60,719 nt of DNA, taken from positions 1-60,719 of the forward strand of contig JAUICI010000002.1 in NCBI GenBank assembly GCA_030427935.1, written 5' to 3'. The notes below the pieces were generated by a model. It ran no database searches and had not been told where the DNA came from. It was given only the letters and a program-made list of their open reading frames with translations. The DNA comes from Bacteroidia bacterium (GTDB lineage: Bacteria > Bacteroidota > Bacteroidia > Flavobacteriales_D > Crocinitomicaceae). The translations under genes were made by a program, and so were the position numbers. Below, one piece after another: positions 17,984 through 27,189 of this stretch; the first letter of the stretch is position 1, and every line of letters begins with the position of its first letter.

Positions 17984-18964
17984 ATGTGCAAATCTATTTC
18001 TAATATAGGAGTTCTGACTTCCGGAGGGGATTCTCCAGGGATGAATGCCGCTGTGAGAGCAGTTGTTCGAACGGCCTTATATCACAATAAAAGAGCCTTT
18101 GGTATTTATGATGGCTATCAAGGAATGATTGAAGGTCGGATTGAAGAATTGAAATATTATGACGTATCAAATATCATCCAAAGAGGTGGTACCATGCTAG
18201 GAACAGCCAGATGTGCTGAATTTAAAACGAAGGAAGGAAGACAAAAAGCTTACGATAATTTAAAGCGAAACGGAATCGATGCATTAGTTGTCATTGGAGG
18301 AGACGGTTCCTTCACGGGGGCACATTATTTTAGTAAGGAATTTGATTTGCCAATTATTGGATTACCAGGAACGATAGATAATGATTTGTTCGGTACACAA
18401 TTCACCATTGGTTTCGATTCTGCGGTAAATACGGTGGTTAATGCCATAGATAAAATTAGAGACACTGCCGGAAGTCACCATAGACTATTTTTTGTCGAAG
18501 TAATGGGGCGTGATGCCGGTTTTATTGCTTTACACAGTGGGATTGGAGTAGGTGCGGAAGATATATTGATTCCAGAAGATGTCACCGACATGCCGAAGCT
18601 GATCAATAAAATAAAAAAGGATGCACACACTCGAAAATCTCAAATTGTGGTCGTCGCCGAAGGAGATGATTTTGGAGGAGCTCAAGATGTAGCAGATGAG
18701 GTCAAAAAACAACTACCTGAATTCGATATAAAAGTAACCGTCCTGGGACATGTCCAAAGAGGAGGTAGTCCAACAGCCTTCGATCGAGTATTAGCAAGTC
18801 GATTAGGAGTTCAAGCAGTAAAATCCTTATTGGAAGGCAAAAGTCAAATCATGATCGGCTTTGAAAACCGAGACACGGTCGAAATCGAAATTGAAAAAGC
18901 CATCAAGCACCACACAAAACCAAATATGAAGTTGTTGGAGTTAGTTGATGTTTTGAGTCAGTAG
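17984..18964 (+). CDS. pfkA: ATP-dependent 6-phosphofructokinase
   Basis: A 326-residue group A phosphofructokinase catalysing fructose-6-phosphate + ATP to fructose-1,6-bisphosphate. Motifs: GGDSPGMN (14-21), GGDGS (105-109; the Gly after GGD favours ATP over pyrophosphate), catalytic PGTIDND (128-134), MGRDAG (174-179) and GHVQRGGSPTAFDR near the C-terminal substrate site. Length and order match bacterial PfkA. The 56-base upstream region is AT-rich. A glycolytic partner, a class I aldolase, is encoded 14 kb away. Confidence 0.97.
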   Translation: MCKSISNIGVLTSGGDSPGMNAAVRAVVRTALYHNKRAFGIYDGYQGMIEGRIEELKYYDVSNIIQRGGTMLGTARCAEFKTKEGRQKAYDNLKRNGIDALVVIGGDGSFTGAHYFSKEFDLPIIGLPGTIDNDLFGTQFTIGFDSAVNTVVNAIDKIRDTAGSHHRLFFVEVMGRDAGFIALHSGIGVGAEDILIPEDVTDMPKLINKIKKDAHTRKSQIVVVAEGDDFGGAQDVADEVKKQLPEFDIKVTVLGHVQRGGSPTAFDRVLASRLGVQAVKSLLEGKSQIMIGFENRDTVEIEIEKAIKHHTKPNMKLLELVDVLSQ

Positions 18965-19034
18965 AGGAAAGTGCCTAGTGCTAGGTTCTATGTTCTAAGT
19001 TTTTATTGTGTTTAACCCAAACGGATATTAGGTC

Positions 19035-19051
19035 TTCGAGCGCGAGCCGAG
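19035..19051. repeat. 17-bp dispersed motif, inverted copy elsewhere
   Basis: TTCGAGCGCGAGCCGAG here is the exact reverse complement of 39116-39132, and resembles the flank of the 82-bp core repeats (attctcg...cgctcgaat). It sits between pfkA and a convergent lipoprotein gene. Confidence 0.6.
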
Positions 19052-19059
19052 GAAATCTT

Positions 19060-19662
19060 TTATTTATGCAAACAATAGCTCATAAATTTTGGAGAAATGG
19101 AGTCTTGAGCATCTACTTTTAGCCATCCTAATTTCCCATCAAATGTATAAGCGATGTAGGCTGTTTTTCTAGTGTAAAACCAAGGTCCATAGCTCAAGTA
19201 AGTCGTTGGGTTTGTTTGGAAAAATGCTTGTTGATACCAATGTCTCCATTCAAAAGAGTGATCAATTGTTTCAGCAGAATCGACGATCGATAAATAATAT
19301 GTAGCTGTAGAATTGGATCCACAACAGTAATCTACAACATAGGAGTAACCGATTTCTGTCCCATAAAAGTAAAAATAAGGATATACTGGACCTGAAGGTT
19401 CATTGTGAATAGCTTGAACACTATCCATATTCCAATTAAAATGGGTAAGTTTTGTTTCGTAGATTCCATCAAAATTAAGGTCTAGAGAATCATTCCCAAT
19501 AATATATTTTCCGGATGAGTCTTGTTGCATATTGAGTTCCAAAGGTTGAGAGAATTCAAAATAATAATCTCCAACATCACATTGACCAGCGATAATTCGG
19601 TTTGCTTCATTTTTTTGACATGAAAGGAGAAAAATAAACGAAATTAGATAAAGGTTTTTCAT
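19060..19662 (-). CDS. hypothetical lipoprotein
   Basis: A 200-residue protein with a type II signal peptide and lipobox (FIFLLSC, Cys15). The mature part is rich in Tyr, Phe and Trp, with a DYCCGSNST segment and a FEWRHWYQQ stretch, and probably forms a beta-rich domain. No family is recognised. Expected to be lipid-anchored in the periplasm or at the outer membrane. Convergent with pfkA; function unknown. Confidence 0.65.
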   Translation of the reverse strand: MKNLYLISFIFLLSCQKNEANRIIAGQCDVGDYYFEFSQPLELNMQQDSSGKYIIGNDSLDLNFDGIYETKLTHFNWNMDSVQAIHNEPSGPVYPYFYFYGTEIGYSYVVDYCCGSNSTATYYLSIVDSAETIDHSFEWRHWYQQAFFQTNPTTYLSYGPWFYTRKTAYIAYTFDGKLGWLKVDAQDSISPKFMSYCLHK

Positions 19663-19889
19663 GTAAAAGGTTTGCCTTTAGTAACGAAGATAAAATGATA
19701 AAGGTTTGCGAAAATTCGCTCAAAATGGTTTGGCTTTATTGATTTATTAAATCTTCACCAAAAATGGGATTAAAGATCCCTGAGGAGGGTGTCCTTCAAA
19801 ACAAATCAAAAGGACTTTTCTGCGAAAAGTTGCCTTTTTTTGTTCCCAATCCATCCGATAAAGCAAGCTTTCTCTCCTGAATTGAAAAC

Positions 19890-19919
19890 AAAAAAAGGCA
19901 GCCATTCGGCTACCTTTTT
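19890..19919 (-). terminator. Rho-independent terminator of tRNA-His
   Basis: On the minus strand, AAAAAGGTAGCC-GAAT-GGCTGCCTTTTTTT forms a GC-containing stem with a T-tract, 9 bases after the encoded CCA of the tRNA. Confidence 0.8.
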
Positions 19920-19930
19920 ATTTGTTTTGG

Positions 19931-20005
19931 GGTGGAAGATGGGATTCGAACCCACGACCTCCTGAACCACAATCAGGCGTTCTAACCAACTGAACTACAA
20001 CCACC
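19931..20005 (-). tRNA. tRNA-His (anticodon GTG)
   Basis: On the minus strand the cloverleaf reads: D-arm GTTC...GAAC, anticodon stem CCTGA/TCAGG around loop TTGTGGT (anticodon GTG), T-arm GTGGG-TTCGAAT-CCCAT, and an encoded CCA (19930-19928). G-1 at 20005 opposite discriminator C at 19931 fits histidine tRNA. The acceptor stem GTGGTTG/CTTCCAC has two adjacent T-T mismatches (positions 5-68 and 6-67), unusual for a functional tRNA. The 5' 13 bases also occur in each unit of the adjacent tandem repeat. Confidence 0.88.
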
Positions 20006-20223
20006 ATGTTTTGAGTTTTTCTCAAGTCTCCACTTGTAGTGAAGTTGCCTGTGCCGATCTAGCCGAATAGAGCTTGCTCGTTATGAGACTTCATCGGTAA
20101 ACTACAACCACCATGTTTTGAGTTTTTCTCAAGTCTCCACTTGTAGTGAAGTTGCTTGTGCCGATCTAGCCGAATAGAGCTTGCTCGTTATTAGACTTCA
20201 TCGGTAAACTACAACCACCATGT
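19993..20223. repeat. 107-bp tandem repeat containing the 5' end of tRNA-His
   Basis: Units run 19993-20099 and 20100-20206, with a partial third unit from 20207 (about 17 bases). The two full units differ at only a couple of positions after the tRNA part (gcctgtg/gcttgtg, atgagac/attagac). Each starts with aactacaaccacc, the complement of the tRNA-His 5' end. Internal dyads include TTGAG-TTTTT-CTCAA and GAAGT...ACTTC. The rest of 19663-20399 holds the tRNA, its terminator, a second hairpin near 19830-19862, and no gene. Confidence 0.85.
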
Positions 20224-20399
20224 TCTGAAAATTTGACGCTCCAAATTTTGCGGTTGCAAATATACATAAATTGTAATTTTTAGAAAACTCTTTATTGAAA
20301 AAAATAATCTTCATTTTGGAAATGACTTCATATTCAACTGAATCCTATGGAATTTTGATTCGATTTTCGTATTTTAGATAGATTAATAAAAATTGACTG

Positions 20400-20894
20400 A
20401 TGGAGTTGGATAAGGAACTAATTGAACAATTCAAAGTCCGTGTGTTTGAAGAGTCCTATGCTCGTATATACAAATGCTTGTCACTAATTACGGACGACCA
20501 ACTCTGGTTTTCTCCGAATTTAAATGTGCCGCCTATAGGAAATCAAATTCTTCATTTGTGTGGCAATGCAAGGCAGTGGGTGGTCTCAGGACTGGGTGAT
20601 AAAGAGGATGTTAGACAGAGAGATTCCGAGTTTGAAAATCAAGCGGGCATTCGAAAGTCCGAATTGGTTTTTGTTCTCGAGAACCTGAAACAGAATATCA
20701 ATGAGACCTTTGAGCAATTGAAGCCCGAAGATTTCGATAAACGTCATACGATTCAAGGTTTTGATAATTCTACCGCCGGTGTTCTGATTCATGTGATCGA
20801 ACATTTTTCTTATCATACGGGTCAAATTTCTATGCTAACAAAAATTTTAGTGAACAAACCTCTTGGGTTTTATTCCGAATTTGAATTGAATTAA
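20400..20894 (+). CDS. DinB-like metal-binding four-helix-bundle protein
   Basis: A 164-residue all-helical protein with the DinB metal triad: His52 (QILHLCGNARQW) and the HxxxH pair His135/His139 (EHFSYHTGQI). The DinB/YfiT-like superfamily includes thiol S-transferases and many uncharacterised members; the substrate cannot be assigned. Cytosolic, without signal peptide. The next gene starts 3 bases after its stop, so co-expression is likely. A second, divergent DinB-like protein is encoded at 46351-46935. Confidence 0.8.
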   Translation: MELDKELIEQFKVRVFEESYARIYKCLSLITDDQLWFSPNLNVPPIGNQILHLCGNARQWVVSGLGDKEDVRQRDSEFENQAGIRKSELVFVLENLKQNINETFEQLKPEDFDKRHTIQGFDNSTAGVLIHVIEHFSYHTGQISMLTKILVNKPLGFYSEFELN

Positions 20895-20897
20895 TTT

Positions 20898-21389
20898 ATG
20901 CGATTTTTCGTCAGTATTTCTTTTCTTTTGATGGGGTACAGTTTGTATTCGCAGTGCAATTGTTGTTCAGAAAGACACAATGAGTTTGATTTTTGGTTGG
21001 GAGAGTGGGAAGTTTTTGATACCACAGGAACAAAAGTCGGCGATAATTCAATTATCGAACTAGAAGGAGGTTGTATTCTTTCTGAACATTGGAGGTCCGT
21101 GAAAGGCGGTTCTGGAAGAAGTTATAATTTCTATAATTCATCGGATTCAACTTGGAATCAAACCTGGGTGGATTCTCAAGGCGGAAGTCTCATTCTGAAA
21201 GGACACTGTGAAGAAAACAAAATGATTTTATCCTCAGTACCTTTTGATCGAAATGGTGTGCAACTTCATCATCGAATTACTTGGACCCAACAAAAAGATG
21301 GCTCTGTGCAACAGCGCTGGGATGTGCTAGACGCGAGTGATGTTTTGAAAAACACTTTGTTTTTGGGGATCTACAAGAAAAAGAAATAA
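20898..21389 (+). CDS. hypothetical secreted protein (DUF1579-like)
   Basis: A 163-residue protein with a signal peptide (MRFFVSISFLLMGYSLYS) and a mature N-terminus rich in cysteine (QCNCCSE). The motif FDFWLGEWEVFD followed by beta-strand-rich sequence resembles the DUF1579/lipocalin-like group. No catalytic motif. It lies directly after the DinB-like gene and is convergent with the (p)ppGpp synthetase gene, with 9 bases between stops. Confidence 0.68.
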   Translation: MRFFVSISFLLMGYSLYSQCNCCSERHNEFDFWLGEWEVFDTTGTKVGDNSIIELEGGCILSEHWRSVKGGSGRSYNFYNSSDSTWNQTWVDSQGGSLILKGHCEENKMILSSVPFDRNGVQLHHRITWTQQKDGSVQQRWDVLDASDVLKNTLFLGIYKKKK

Positions 21390-21398
21390 GACTACTTT

Positions 21399-23645
21399 TT
21401 ATTCCGACTTTTCGGCGGTTTCATCAAATCGTCTTTCAATGGTTTTGACTCCCTCTATCTGCGTAAATTTCTCAATTAAGGCTTCCAAATGCTTATTGTC
21501 GTAAACGAATAAGGTGATGTTCCCTTCAAACATGCCATCTTCTGAATTAAAAAAGATGGATTTCATGTTCACATTGTGCTGGTTTGAAATGATTTCTGTT
21601 ATCTGATTTACAATTCCAATATCATCCACACCAATCAATCTCAGCTGCACCATTCGCTCTTCGAGTTTCTGGCTTTCCCATCTCGCTTTGATGACTCGAT
21701 AAGCGTATTTGGACATCATTTGGACGGCATTTGGACATTCTGTTCGATGAATTTTGATGCCCTCATGTGCCGAAATGAATCCGAATACTTCATCACCTGG
21801 AATTGGGTTACAACATTTGGCGAGCTTGTAGGGTAAATCTTTAAAGTCTTCACCAATGACAATGGTATCTTTCTTGACGTCGACGGCCTTGAGCAATTCT
21901 TTGGTTAGTTCATCTTGCTTTAGATCTGCATCAGAAGGAACTTGAACCACACCATTTTTTAATTTGAAATCCTTGAGGTTTTTGAAATCAATTTTTCCCT
22001 TCGCACTTTGGTAGTACAATTCAGCGATATCCGAAACATTGAAAAGTTTCGTGAGAGAATTCAAGTTCTCATCATTAAACGGGATTTTGGCTCCACTCAT
22101 TTTTCTTTGCAGCACGTCTTTCCCATCTTTTGTGATTTTTCTTCTTTCCTCTTTTAAAGCGGATTTAATTTTAGCTTTTGCTCTTGCTGTAGAAACAAAC
22201 TTTAACCAATCATGCTTCGGAGTTTGCTTACTTGAAGTAATAATCTCAACTTGATCACCACTTGTTAATTCATGACTCAAAGGAACCAGTTTATTGTTCA
22301 CCTTCGCGCCAATGCATTTACATCCAATATCTGTATGAATATCGAAAGCAAAGTCCAGCGTACATGATCCTTTGGGAAGTACTTTAAGATCTCCTTTTGG
22401 TGTGAAAATATAGATTTCGTCAGAGAATAAATTCAGCTTGAAATCATCTATAAAATCAATGGCATTCGATTCTGGATTTTCCAATAAATCTTTAATCTCA
22501 CCTAACCACCGATCAAATTTAGAAGCTTGCACGCTATTGTCTTTGTATTTATAGTGCGCAGCAAATCCTTTTTCAGCAATCTCATCCATTCTAAGCGATC
22601 GAATCTGAACTTCTACCCATTTACCGGTTGGACTCATGACCGTAGTATGCAAAGACTCATAACCATTGGCTTTGGGAGTCGAAATCCAATCTCGAAGTCG
22701 ATCCGGGTTTGGTTGGTAAAAGTCTGTTACCAAAGAATAGATTCTCCAACAATCAGGTTTTTCCAATTCCTGAGGTGTATCCACAATTATCCGAATAGCA
22801 AAAATGTCATAGATTTCTTCGAATGGAATATTCTTTTGATACATTTTCCTCCAGATCGAATAGACAGATTTGGTGCGTGCTTTAATTGTGTAAACATAGC
22901 CTTCATGGTCCAAGGCACGTTTGATCGGATTTGTAAACGATCGAACAAATCTTTGTCGCACGTCTTTGGTCTTTTCCAACTTTCTTTCGATTTCTTCATA
23001 AACCTCCGGAAGTTTGTACTTAAAAGACAAGTTTTCCAATTCAGTTTTAATCGAATTCAGTCCTAATCGATGCGCCAAAGGAGCGTAAATATATTGCGTT
23101 TCAGAGGCGATTTTCAATTGTTTGTCTTTTCGCATGGATTCCAGCGTTCGCATGTTGTGCAAACGGTCGGCAATTTTGATCAAGATCACTCTTAAGTCAT
23201 CCGAAATCGTCAAAATCATTTTTCTGAAATTCTCTGCTTGCAAGGAAACATTTTCATCAAATACTTCAGGGATTTTTGTCAAACCTGCAATAATCAACCT
23301 GATTTTCGGACCAAACATCTCTTCAATATCGTCCAAAGTCAGATGCGTGTCTTCAACTGTGTCATGAAGTAAGGCCGCAATAATGGAGGTGGTATCTAAA
23401 TCCATTTCTTCGGCGCATATTCGGGCTACGGCAATTGGATGATAGATGTACGGCTCGCCAGACTTTCTTCTGTCTCCAGAATGCGCATCTAGAGCCACAT
23501 TAAAGGCTTTCTTGATTAGTTTTGTTTCCTCTTTATTCCTTTGATCTTTACTGGCTCTGAGTAAACCTCGGTATGCATTAATGATTTCTCTTTGCTCCTG
23601 CTCTAAATCGATGCCTTGAATATCAGTATCTTCCTTTCCGCTCAT
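21399..23645 (-). CDS. rel: bifunctional (p)ppGpp synthetase/hydrolase (Rel/SpoT)
   Basis: A 748-residue Rel-type protein. Order: HD hydrolase domain with H69, HDTVEDT (94-100) intact; synthetase domain (about 245-375) with YESLHTTV and EVQIRS; TGS domain (about 405-465, IFTPKGDLKVLPKGSCTLDFAF); zinc-finger/helical region with CCNPIPGDEV; and a C-terminal ACT domain (about 668-740). Both catalytic halves look active, so it should make and break the stringent alarmone. It is transcribed alone and is divergent from the propeller/SpoIIE sensor gene with 88 bases between starts. Confidence 0.95.
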   Translation of the reverse strand: MSGKEDTDIQGIDLEQEQREIINAYRGLLRASKDQRNKEETKLIKKAFNVALDAHSGDRRKSGEPYIYHPIAVARICAEEMDLDTTSIIAALLHDTVEDTHLTLDDIEEMFGPKIRLIIAGLTKIPEVFDENVSLQAENFRKMILTISDDLRVILIKIADRLHNMRTLESMRKDKQLKIASETQYIYAPLAHRLGLNSIKTELENLSFKYKLPEVYEEIERKLEKTKDVRQRFVRSFTNPIKRALDHEGYVYTIKARTKSVYSIWRKMYQKNIPFEEIYDIFAIRIIVDTPQELEKPDCWRIYSLVTDFYQPNPDRLRDWISTPKANGYESLHTTVMSPTGKWVEVQIRSLRMDEIAEKGFAAHYKYKDNSVQASKFDRWLGEIKDLLENPESNAIDFIDDFKLNLFSDEIYIFTPKGDLKVLPKGSCTLDFAFDIHTDIGCKCIGAKVNNKLVPLSHELTSGDQVEIITSSKQTPKHDWLKFVSTARAKAKIKSALKEERRKITKDGKDVLQRKMSGAKIPFNDENLNSLTKLFNVSDIAELYYQSAKGKIDFKNLKDFKLKNGVVQVPSDADLKQDELTKELLKAVDVKKDTIVIGEDFKDLPYKLAKCCNPIPGDEVFGFISAHEGIKIHRTECPNAVQMMSKYAYRVIKARWESQKLEERMVQLRLIGVDDIGIVNQITEIISNQHNVNMKSIFFNSEDGMFEGNITLFVYDNKHLEALIEKFTQIEGVKTIERRFDETAEKSE

Positions 23646-23733
23646 GCTTTTGTCAAAAATCTCTGTGTTTTATCAAAAATAATTCATTTCTTATAAAAGA
23701 GGCTCAATTTTTGAATACATTTGAATCATAAGG

Positions 23734-26700
23734 ATGTTAATGAGGCAATTACTTCTCACATATACTGCAATCATTAGTTGTTTTGGACTTTTTGCTCAGC
23801 AACTCGATTTTGAAAATTATTCTGTTGAAGACGGACTTGCACGATCAGGTGTTTACAATTTAATTCAGGATGATAATGGATTGCTCGTTATCGGAACTGA
23901 AGGGGGAGGTGTCTGCTTTTTTGATGGGGTTAGATTCAGAACCTTCAATAAAAATAATGGCTTAATAGATAATAATGTCCGACGCGTTTTTCAGGACTCT
24001 GAAGGCGGTTATTGGTTCGGAACGCCAAGTGGGGTCACTTATTTGGGAGCTTCTGGTCTGCAAAATTATACACAAGAGGATGGTCTAGAAGACAATTTTG
24101 TTCGATACATCGAAGAGGATAATGATAAAAATGTCTGGATATCCACTAACAATGGTGTATCGGTGATCAATTTGGATCAATTCAAACTAGAAAAGAAATC
24201 AAAATTTAATTTTAGTCTGCCGCACAGAAGAGTTCGAACTTTATTGTTTGATGGAAACAATATGTGGTTTGGGACGGATGCTGGTCTTTGTAAGTTGGAA
24301 GATGATGGCAAGCTGAGACTTTTTACAACCATTGATGGATTGTCCGATAACCGAATTCTCTGCTTGAATAAAGGGCAGAATGGGGAAATTTTGGTCGGAA
24401 CCAATTCTGGTTTAGTCATCATGAAAAATGGAAAAGTAGTGGAGACTTATACCACAGAAGATGGGCTCCAAAGTGACCGTGTTAGGGCTATTGCAGTAAA
24501 TCAAAAGGGAGCTATTTATTTGGGGACAAGACACGGTTTTTCCATAATTAATAGAGGTCAAAGAAAGATTATCACACTTACAGAAGGAAATGGTTTGTCC
24601 AACGATCGAATTCGAAACATACTGATTGATGACCACGAGAATGTTTGGATTGGGACCTATTTTGGAGGGATAATGAAATATACTCCCGGTGATTTTTGCG
24701 GGATTGCGAAATCGGAAGGACTTGTATCCAACATGATTTTAAATTTATTCGAAGATGAAAATGGACACATCATTATTGGAACTATCGATGGGGTGAACAA
24801 ACTTCATTTTGAGAATAATTTAATTAGCGAGATAAGAACAATTTCTGAAAAAGACGGGCTAATCTTTCCTGAAGTCAACTATCTCTGCAAAGACAAAAAA
24901 GGATTTTATTGGTACGGAACATCTTCTGGAATATCTGTTTTTAATGGGAATGAGCATGTAAGAAACATCACAACAGAGGATGATTTGATAGATACAGATG
25001 TGAATCTAATCAAAGAAGTAAACCCTGATGAATTATGGATTGGAACTGTGGATGGTTTGTCCATTATAGAAGTTGTCAATAGAGAACCCTTCCAGTTTAA
25101 AATTAAGTCATTTACAAATACCACAGGACTTAGTGGTCGCATGATTTCTTTTATCGAAGAAGATAAAGAAGGAAATGTATTGGTTGGGTATAAAAAAGGC
25201 CGAATTGATGTGTTTACGGATCAAAGAATCATGAAGCCAAAGCAGGTGGAGGCACTGAATGAAATCAATACAGGTTATGTAGATTCGAAAAACAATATTT
25301 GGGTCGGCACAGAGGGAGAAGGGCTCTTTAAACTCAAGTATTTGAAGGAGTCGGTTGAAATTCAATCCAGACGATATAATACTGATCAAGGATTGGTTTC
25401 CAATTATATCTATTCCATTGTAGAATCTAAAAAGGGAAATCTTTGGATTGGAACTGAGAAAGGGGTTTCTAAATTAGTTTTGGATGCCAGTAAAGAAATA
25501 GCTTACGTCAGGAATTATGGACCTCAGGATGGGTTTAAAGGGATGGAATGTAATATGAATTCTATTCTCTGTTCAAAAGATGGAAATATTTGGTTTGGTA
25601 CCGTAAGAGGAATCCAATACCTGATGGCTGAAGAGGAAGATGGGGTTAAGAAAGAAGCGGTGATTCATATTACAGGAATTCAAACAAACGAATTGTCCTT
25701 CGATTGGTTCACGAGTGCAGCCGAAAATGGGATTTTTAAAGCGCCTAATAATATTGAAATGAAGTATCATGATAATTTTATCGAGATAAACTTCAAAGCA
25801 CTTTATCTTTCAAGTCCGTCCAAAATTAAGTATTCGTGGAAGTTTAAAAACCAGGAGGAATGGACCGAATTTTCCAATAAAGATTACATACATTTCACCA
25901 ATTTAGATCCAGGAACCTACACGATTCAGATTCGATCGAAGACCCCTGAAAATGTGATTTCAGAAGAACCCGTTGAGTTCACTTTTACCGTCATCGAACC
26001 TTTTTACATGAATATTTGGTTTAGGGTTTTAATGGTTCTGGTAGTTATTGGGATTGGATATATGTTGTATGTTCTTAGAGTTCGCAACCTGAAGAAACAA
26101 AAATTGGCACTTGAACAAATTGTAGAGGAAAGGACAGAAGAAATTTCAGCTCAGAATGAACAATTATCTGCCAAGAATAAAGAAATTACAGACTCAATCA
26201 ATTATGCGAAACGGATTCAAGATACAATTATCCCTACCGAGGAAACTTTGAAATCTTTTCTTGGAACAGAAGCATTTGTGCTATTTAAGCCTAAGGATAT
26301 TGTTTCTGGAGATTTCTACTGGATAAGACAAATTGACGAAAACACAACAATTTTCTGTGTTGCCGATTGTACAGGTCATGGTGTCCCAGGAGCGATGGTC
26401 TCTCTTGTGGGGGTTGAAGCATTGAATAAGGCAGTAGGTGAGTTTCAGATTTACAAGCCTTCAGAGATTTTGGATAAAGTAAATATTTTATTGAATGAGG
26501 CTTTTTCAAGTGAAGGGAAGTCTGTGGCTGATGGAATGGATATCGCGCTCTGTAAATTAACTAAGAAGGGATCTGAAATCGAGTTGGAGTACAGTGGCGG
26601 AAATAATCCACTTTGGGTTTTTAACCCGGAAAGAGAAGTGATCCCGCAAGATTCCAGAGCGATTCACAATGAAGATGATGATACGATAGGATTTGAAATC

Positions 26701-27009
26701 AAACCAAATAAGTTTGGCTTAGGTAAAGATTATGCTGAAGAAAACTTCACAAATCATGTCATGCAATTAGAAAAAGGAGATGAAATTATCATATTTACGG
26801 ATGGATATGCAGATCAATTCGGAGGTAAATCCATTTCCGATAAACCAATGGGCAAAAAATTCAAATACTCAAGACTGAAGCAACTAATTTTTCAAGTCTA
26901 CGCAAATCCTGCCGACGAGCAAAGAGAAACGCTAGACGGAACAATCGAAGCATGGAGAGGAGAACTCGAGCAAATTGATGATATCTGTTTGATGGGTGTG
27001 AAAGTTTAA
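23734..27009 (+). CDS. beta-propeller/Y_Y_Y sensor with SpoIIE-type PP2C phosphatase output
   Basis: A 1091-residue membrane sensor. Signal peptide (about 1-23), then about fourteen two-component-regulator propeller repeats (e.g. NLIQDDNGLLVIGTEGGGV, IWIGTYFGGIMKY) to about residue 640, a Y_Y_Y domain (about 685-755), one membrane helix (about 764-785), a coiled coil (about 788-825) and a SpoIIE/PP2C phosphatase domain (about 840-1091) with VADCTGHGVPGAMVS, DGMDIALC, FTDGYADQFGG and QIDDICLMG. It would sense an external ligand and dephosphorylate a serine/threonine-phosphorylated partner. The same output module ends the protein at 55207-57843. ATG 23740 is an alternative start. Confidence 0.88.
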   Translation: MLMRQLLLTYTAIISCFGLFAQQLDFENYSVEDGLARSGVYNLIQDDNGLLVIGTEGGGVCFFDGVRFRTFNKNNGLIDNNVRRVFQDSEGGYWFGTPSGVTYLGASGLQNYTQEDGLEDNFVRYIEEDNDKNVWISTNNGVSVINLDQFKLEKKSKFNFSLPHRRVRTLLFDGNNMWFGTDAGLCKLEDDGKLRLFTTIDGLSDNRILCLNKGQNGEILVGTNSGLVIMKNGKVVETYTTEDGLQSDRVRAIAVNQKGAIYLGTRHGFSIINRGQRKIITLTEGNGLSNDRIRNILIDDHENVWIGTYFGGIMKYTPGDFCGIAKSEGLVSNMILNLFEDENGHIIIGTIDGVNKLHFENNLISEIRTISEKDGLIFPEVNYLCKDKKGFYWYGTSSGISVFNGNEHVRNITTEDDLIDTDVNLIKEVNPDELWIGTVDGLSIIEVVNREPFQFKIKSFTNTTGLSGRMISFIEEDKEGNVLVGYKKGRIDVFTDQRIMKPKQVEALNEINTGYVDSKNNIWVGTEGEGLFKLKYLKESVEIQSRRYNTDQGLVSNYIYSIVESKKGNLWIGTEKGVSKLVLDASKEIAYVRNYGPQDGFKGMECNMNSILCSKDGNIWFGTVRGIQYLMAEEEDGVKKEAVIHITGIQTNELSFDWFTSAAENGIFKAPNNIEMKYHDNFIEINFKALYLSSPSKIKYSWKFKNQEEWTEFSNKDYIHFTNLDPGTYTIQIRSKTPENVISEEPVEFTFTVIEPFYMNIWFRVLMVLVVIGIGYMLYVLRVRNLKKQKLALEQIVEERTEEISAQNEQLSAKNKEITDSINYAKRIQDTIIPTEETLKSFLGTEAFVLFKPKDIVSGDFYWIRQIDENTTIFCVADCTGHGVPGAMVSLVGVEALNKAVGEFQIYKPSEILDKVNILLNEAFSSEGKSVADGMDIALCKLTKKGSEIELEYSGGNNPLWVFNPEREVIPQDSRAIHNEDDDTIGFEIKPNKFGLGKDYAEENFTNHVMQLEKGDEIIIFTDGYADQFGGKSISDKPMGKKFKYSRLKQLIFQVYANPADEQRETLDGTIEAWRGELEQIDDICLMGVKV

Positions 27010-27032
27010 AGAGGGATAAATGAAAAATGAAC

Positions 27033-27055
27033 CCTTCGACATGCTCAGGGACCGA
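27033..27055. repeat. dispersed CCCTTCGACATGCTCAGGG-type motif
   Basis: A 19-base imperfect palindrome beginning CCCTTCGAC, followed by GACCG, lies just after the propeller/SpoIIE gene. The core repeats at 50101, 53441 and 58161 contain related cgcccttcgact and ggaccgt pieces, so this looks like a fragment of the same family. Confidence 0.45.
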
Positions 27056-27140
27056 ATTTAAGATGGTTGAATGTAGGGTTGGTTTTTGTGAATAGTATTT
27101 TTGTGAATCGTGTATTTGTGTATTGTGATTTTGTATTTTT

Positions 27141-27189
27141 CCTAATTCCTAATTCCTAATTCCTAATTCCTAATTCCTAATTCCTAATT
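27141..27189. repeat. heptanucleotide tandem array (CCTAATT)7
   Basis: Seven perfect CCTAATT units lie between two convergent genes. The last unit extends into the 3' end of the minus-strand transglycosylase gene: its TAG stop and most of its last Asn codon come from the array. Confidence 0.95.

Noticed and set aside
19993-20206. Possible coding content in the 107-bp tandem repeat; a minus-strand frame reads SHNEQALFG, faintly like short GIY-YIG proteins
   Set aside because: Too short and interrupted by stops in every unit; the resemblance is too weak to call a gene remnant.
20400-20894. Annotation of the DinB-like protein as DNA damage-inducible enzyme
   Set aside because: DinB here refers to the metal-binding four-helix family, unrelated to DNA polymerase IV; no damage role can be inferred.
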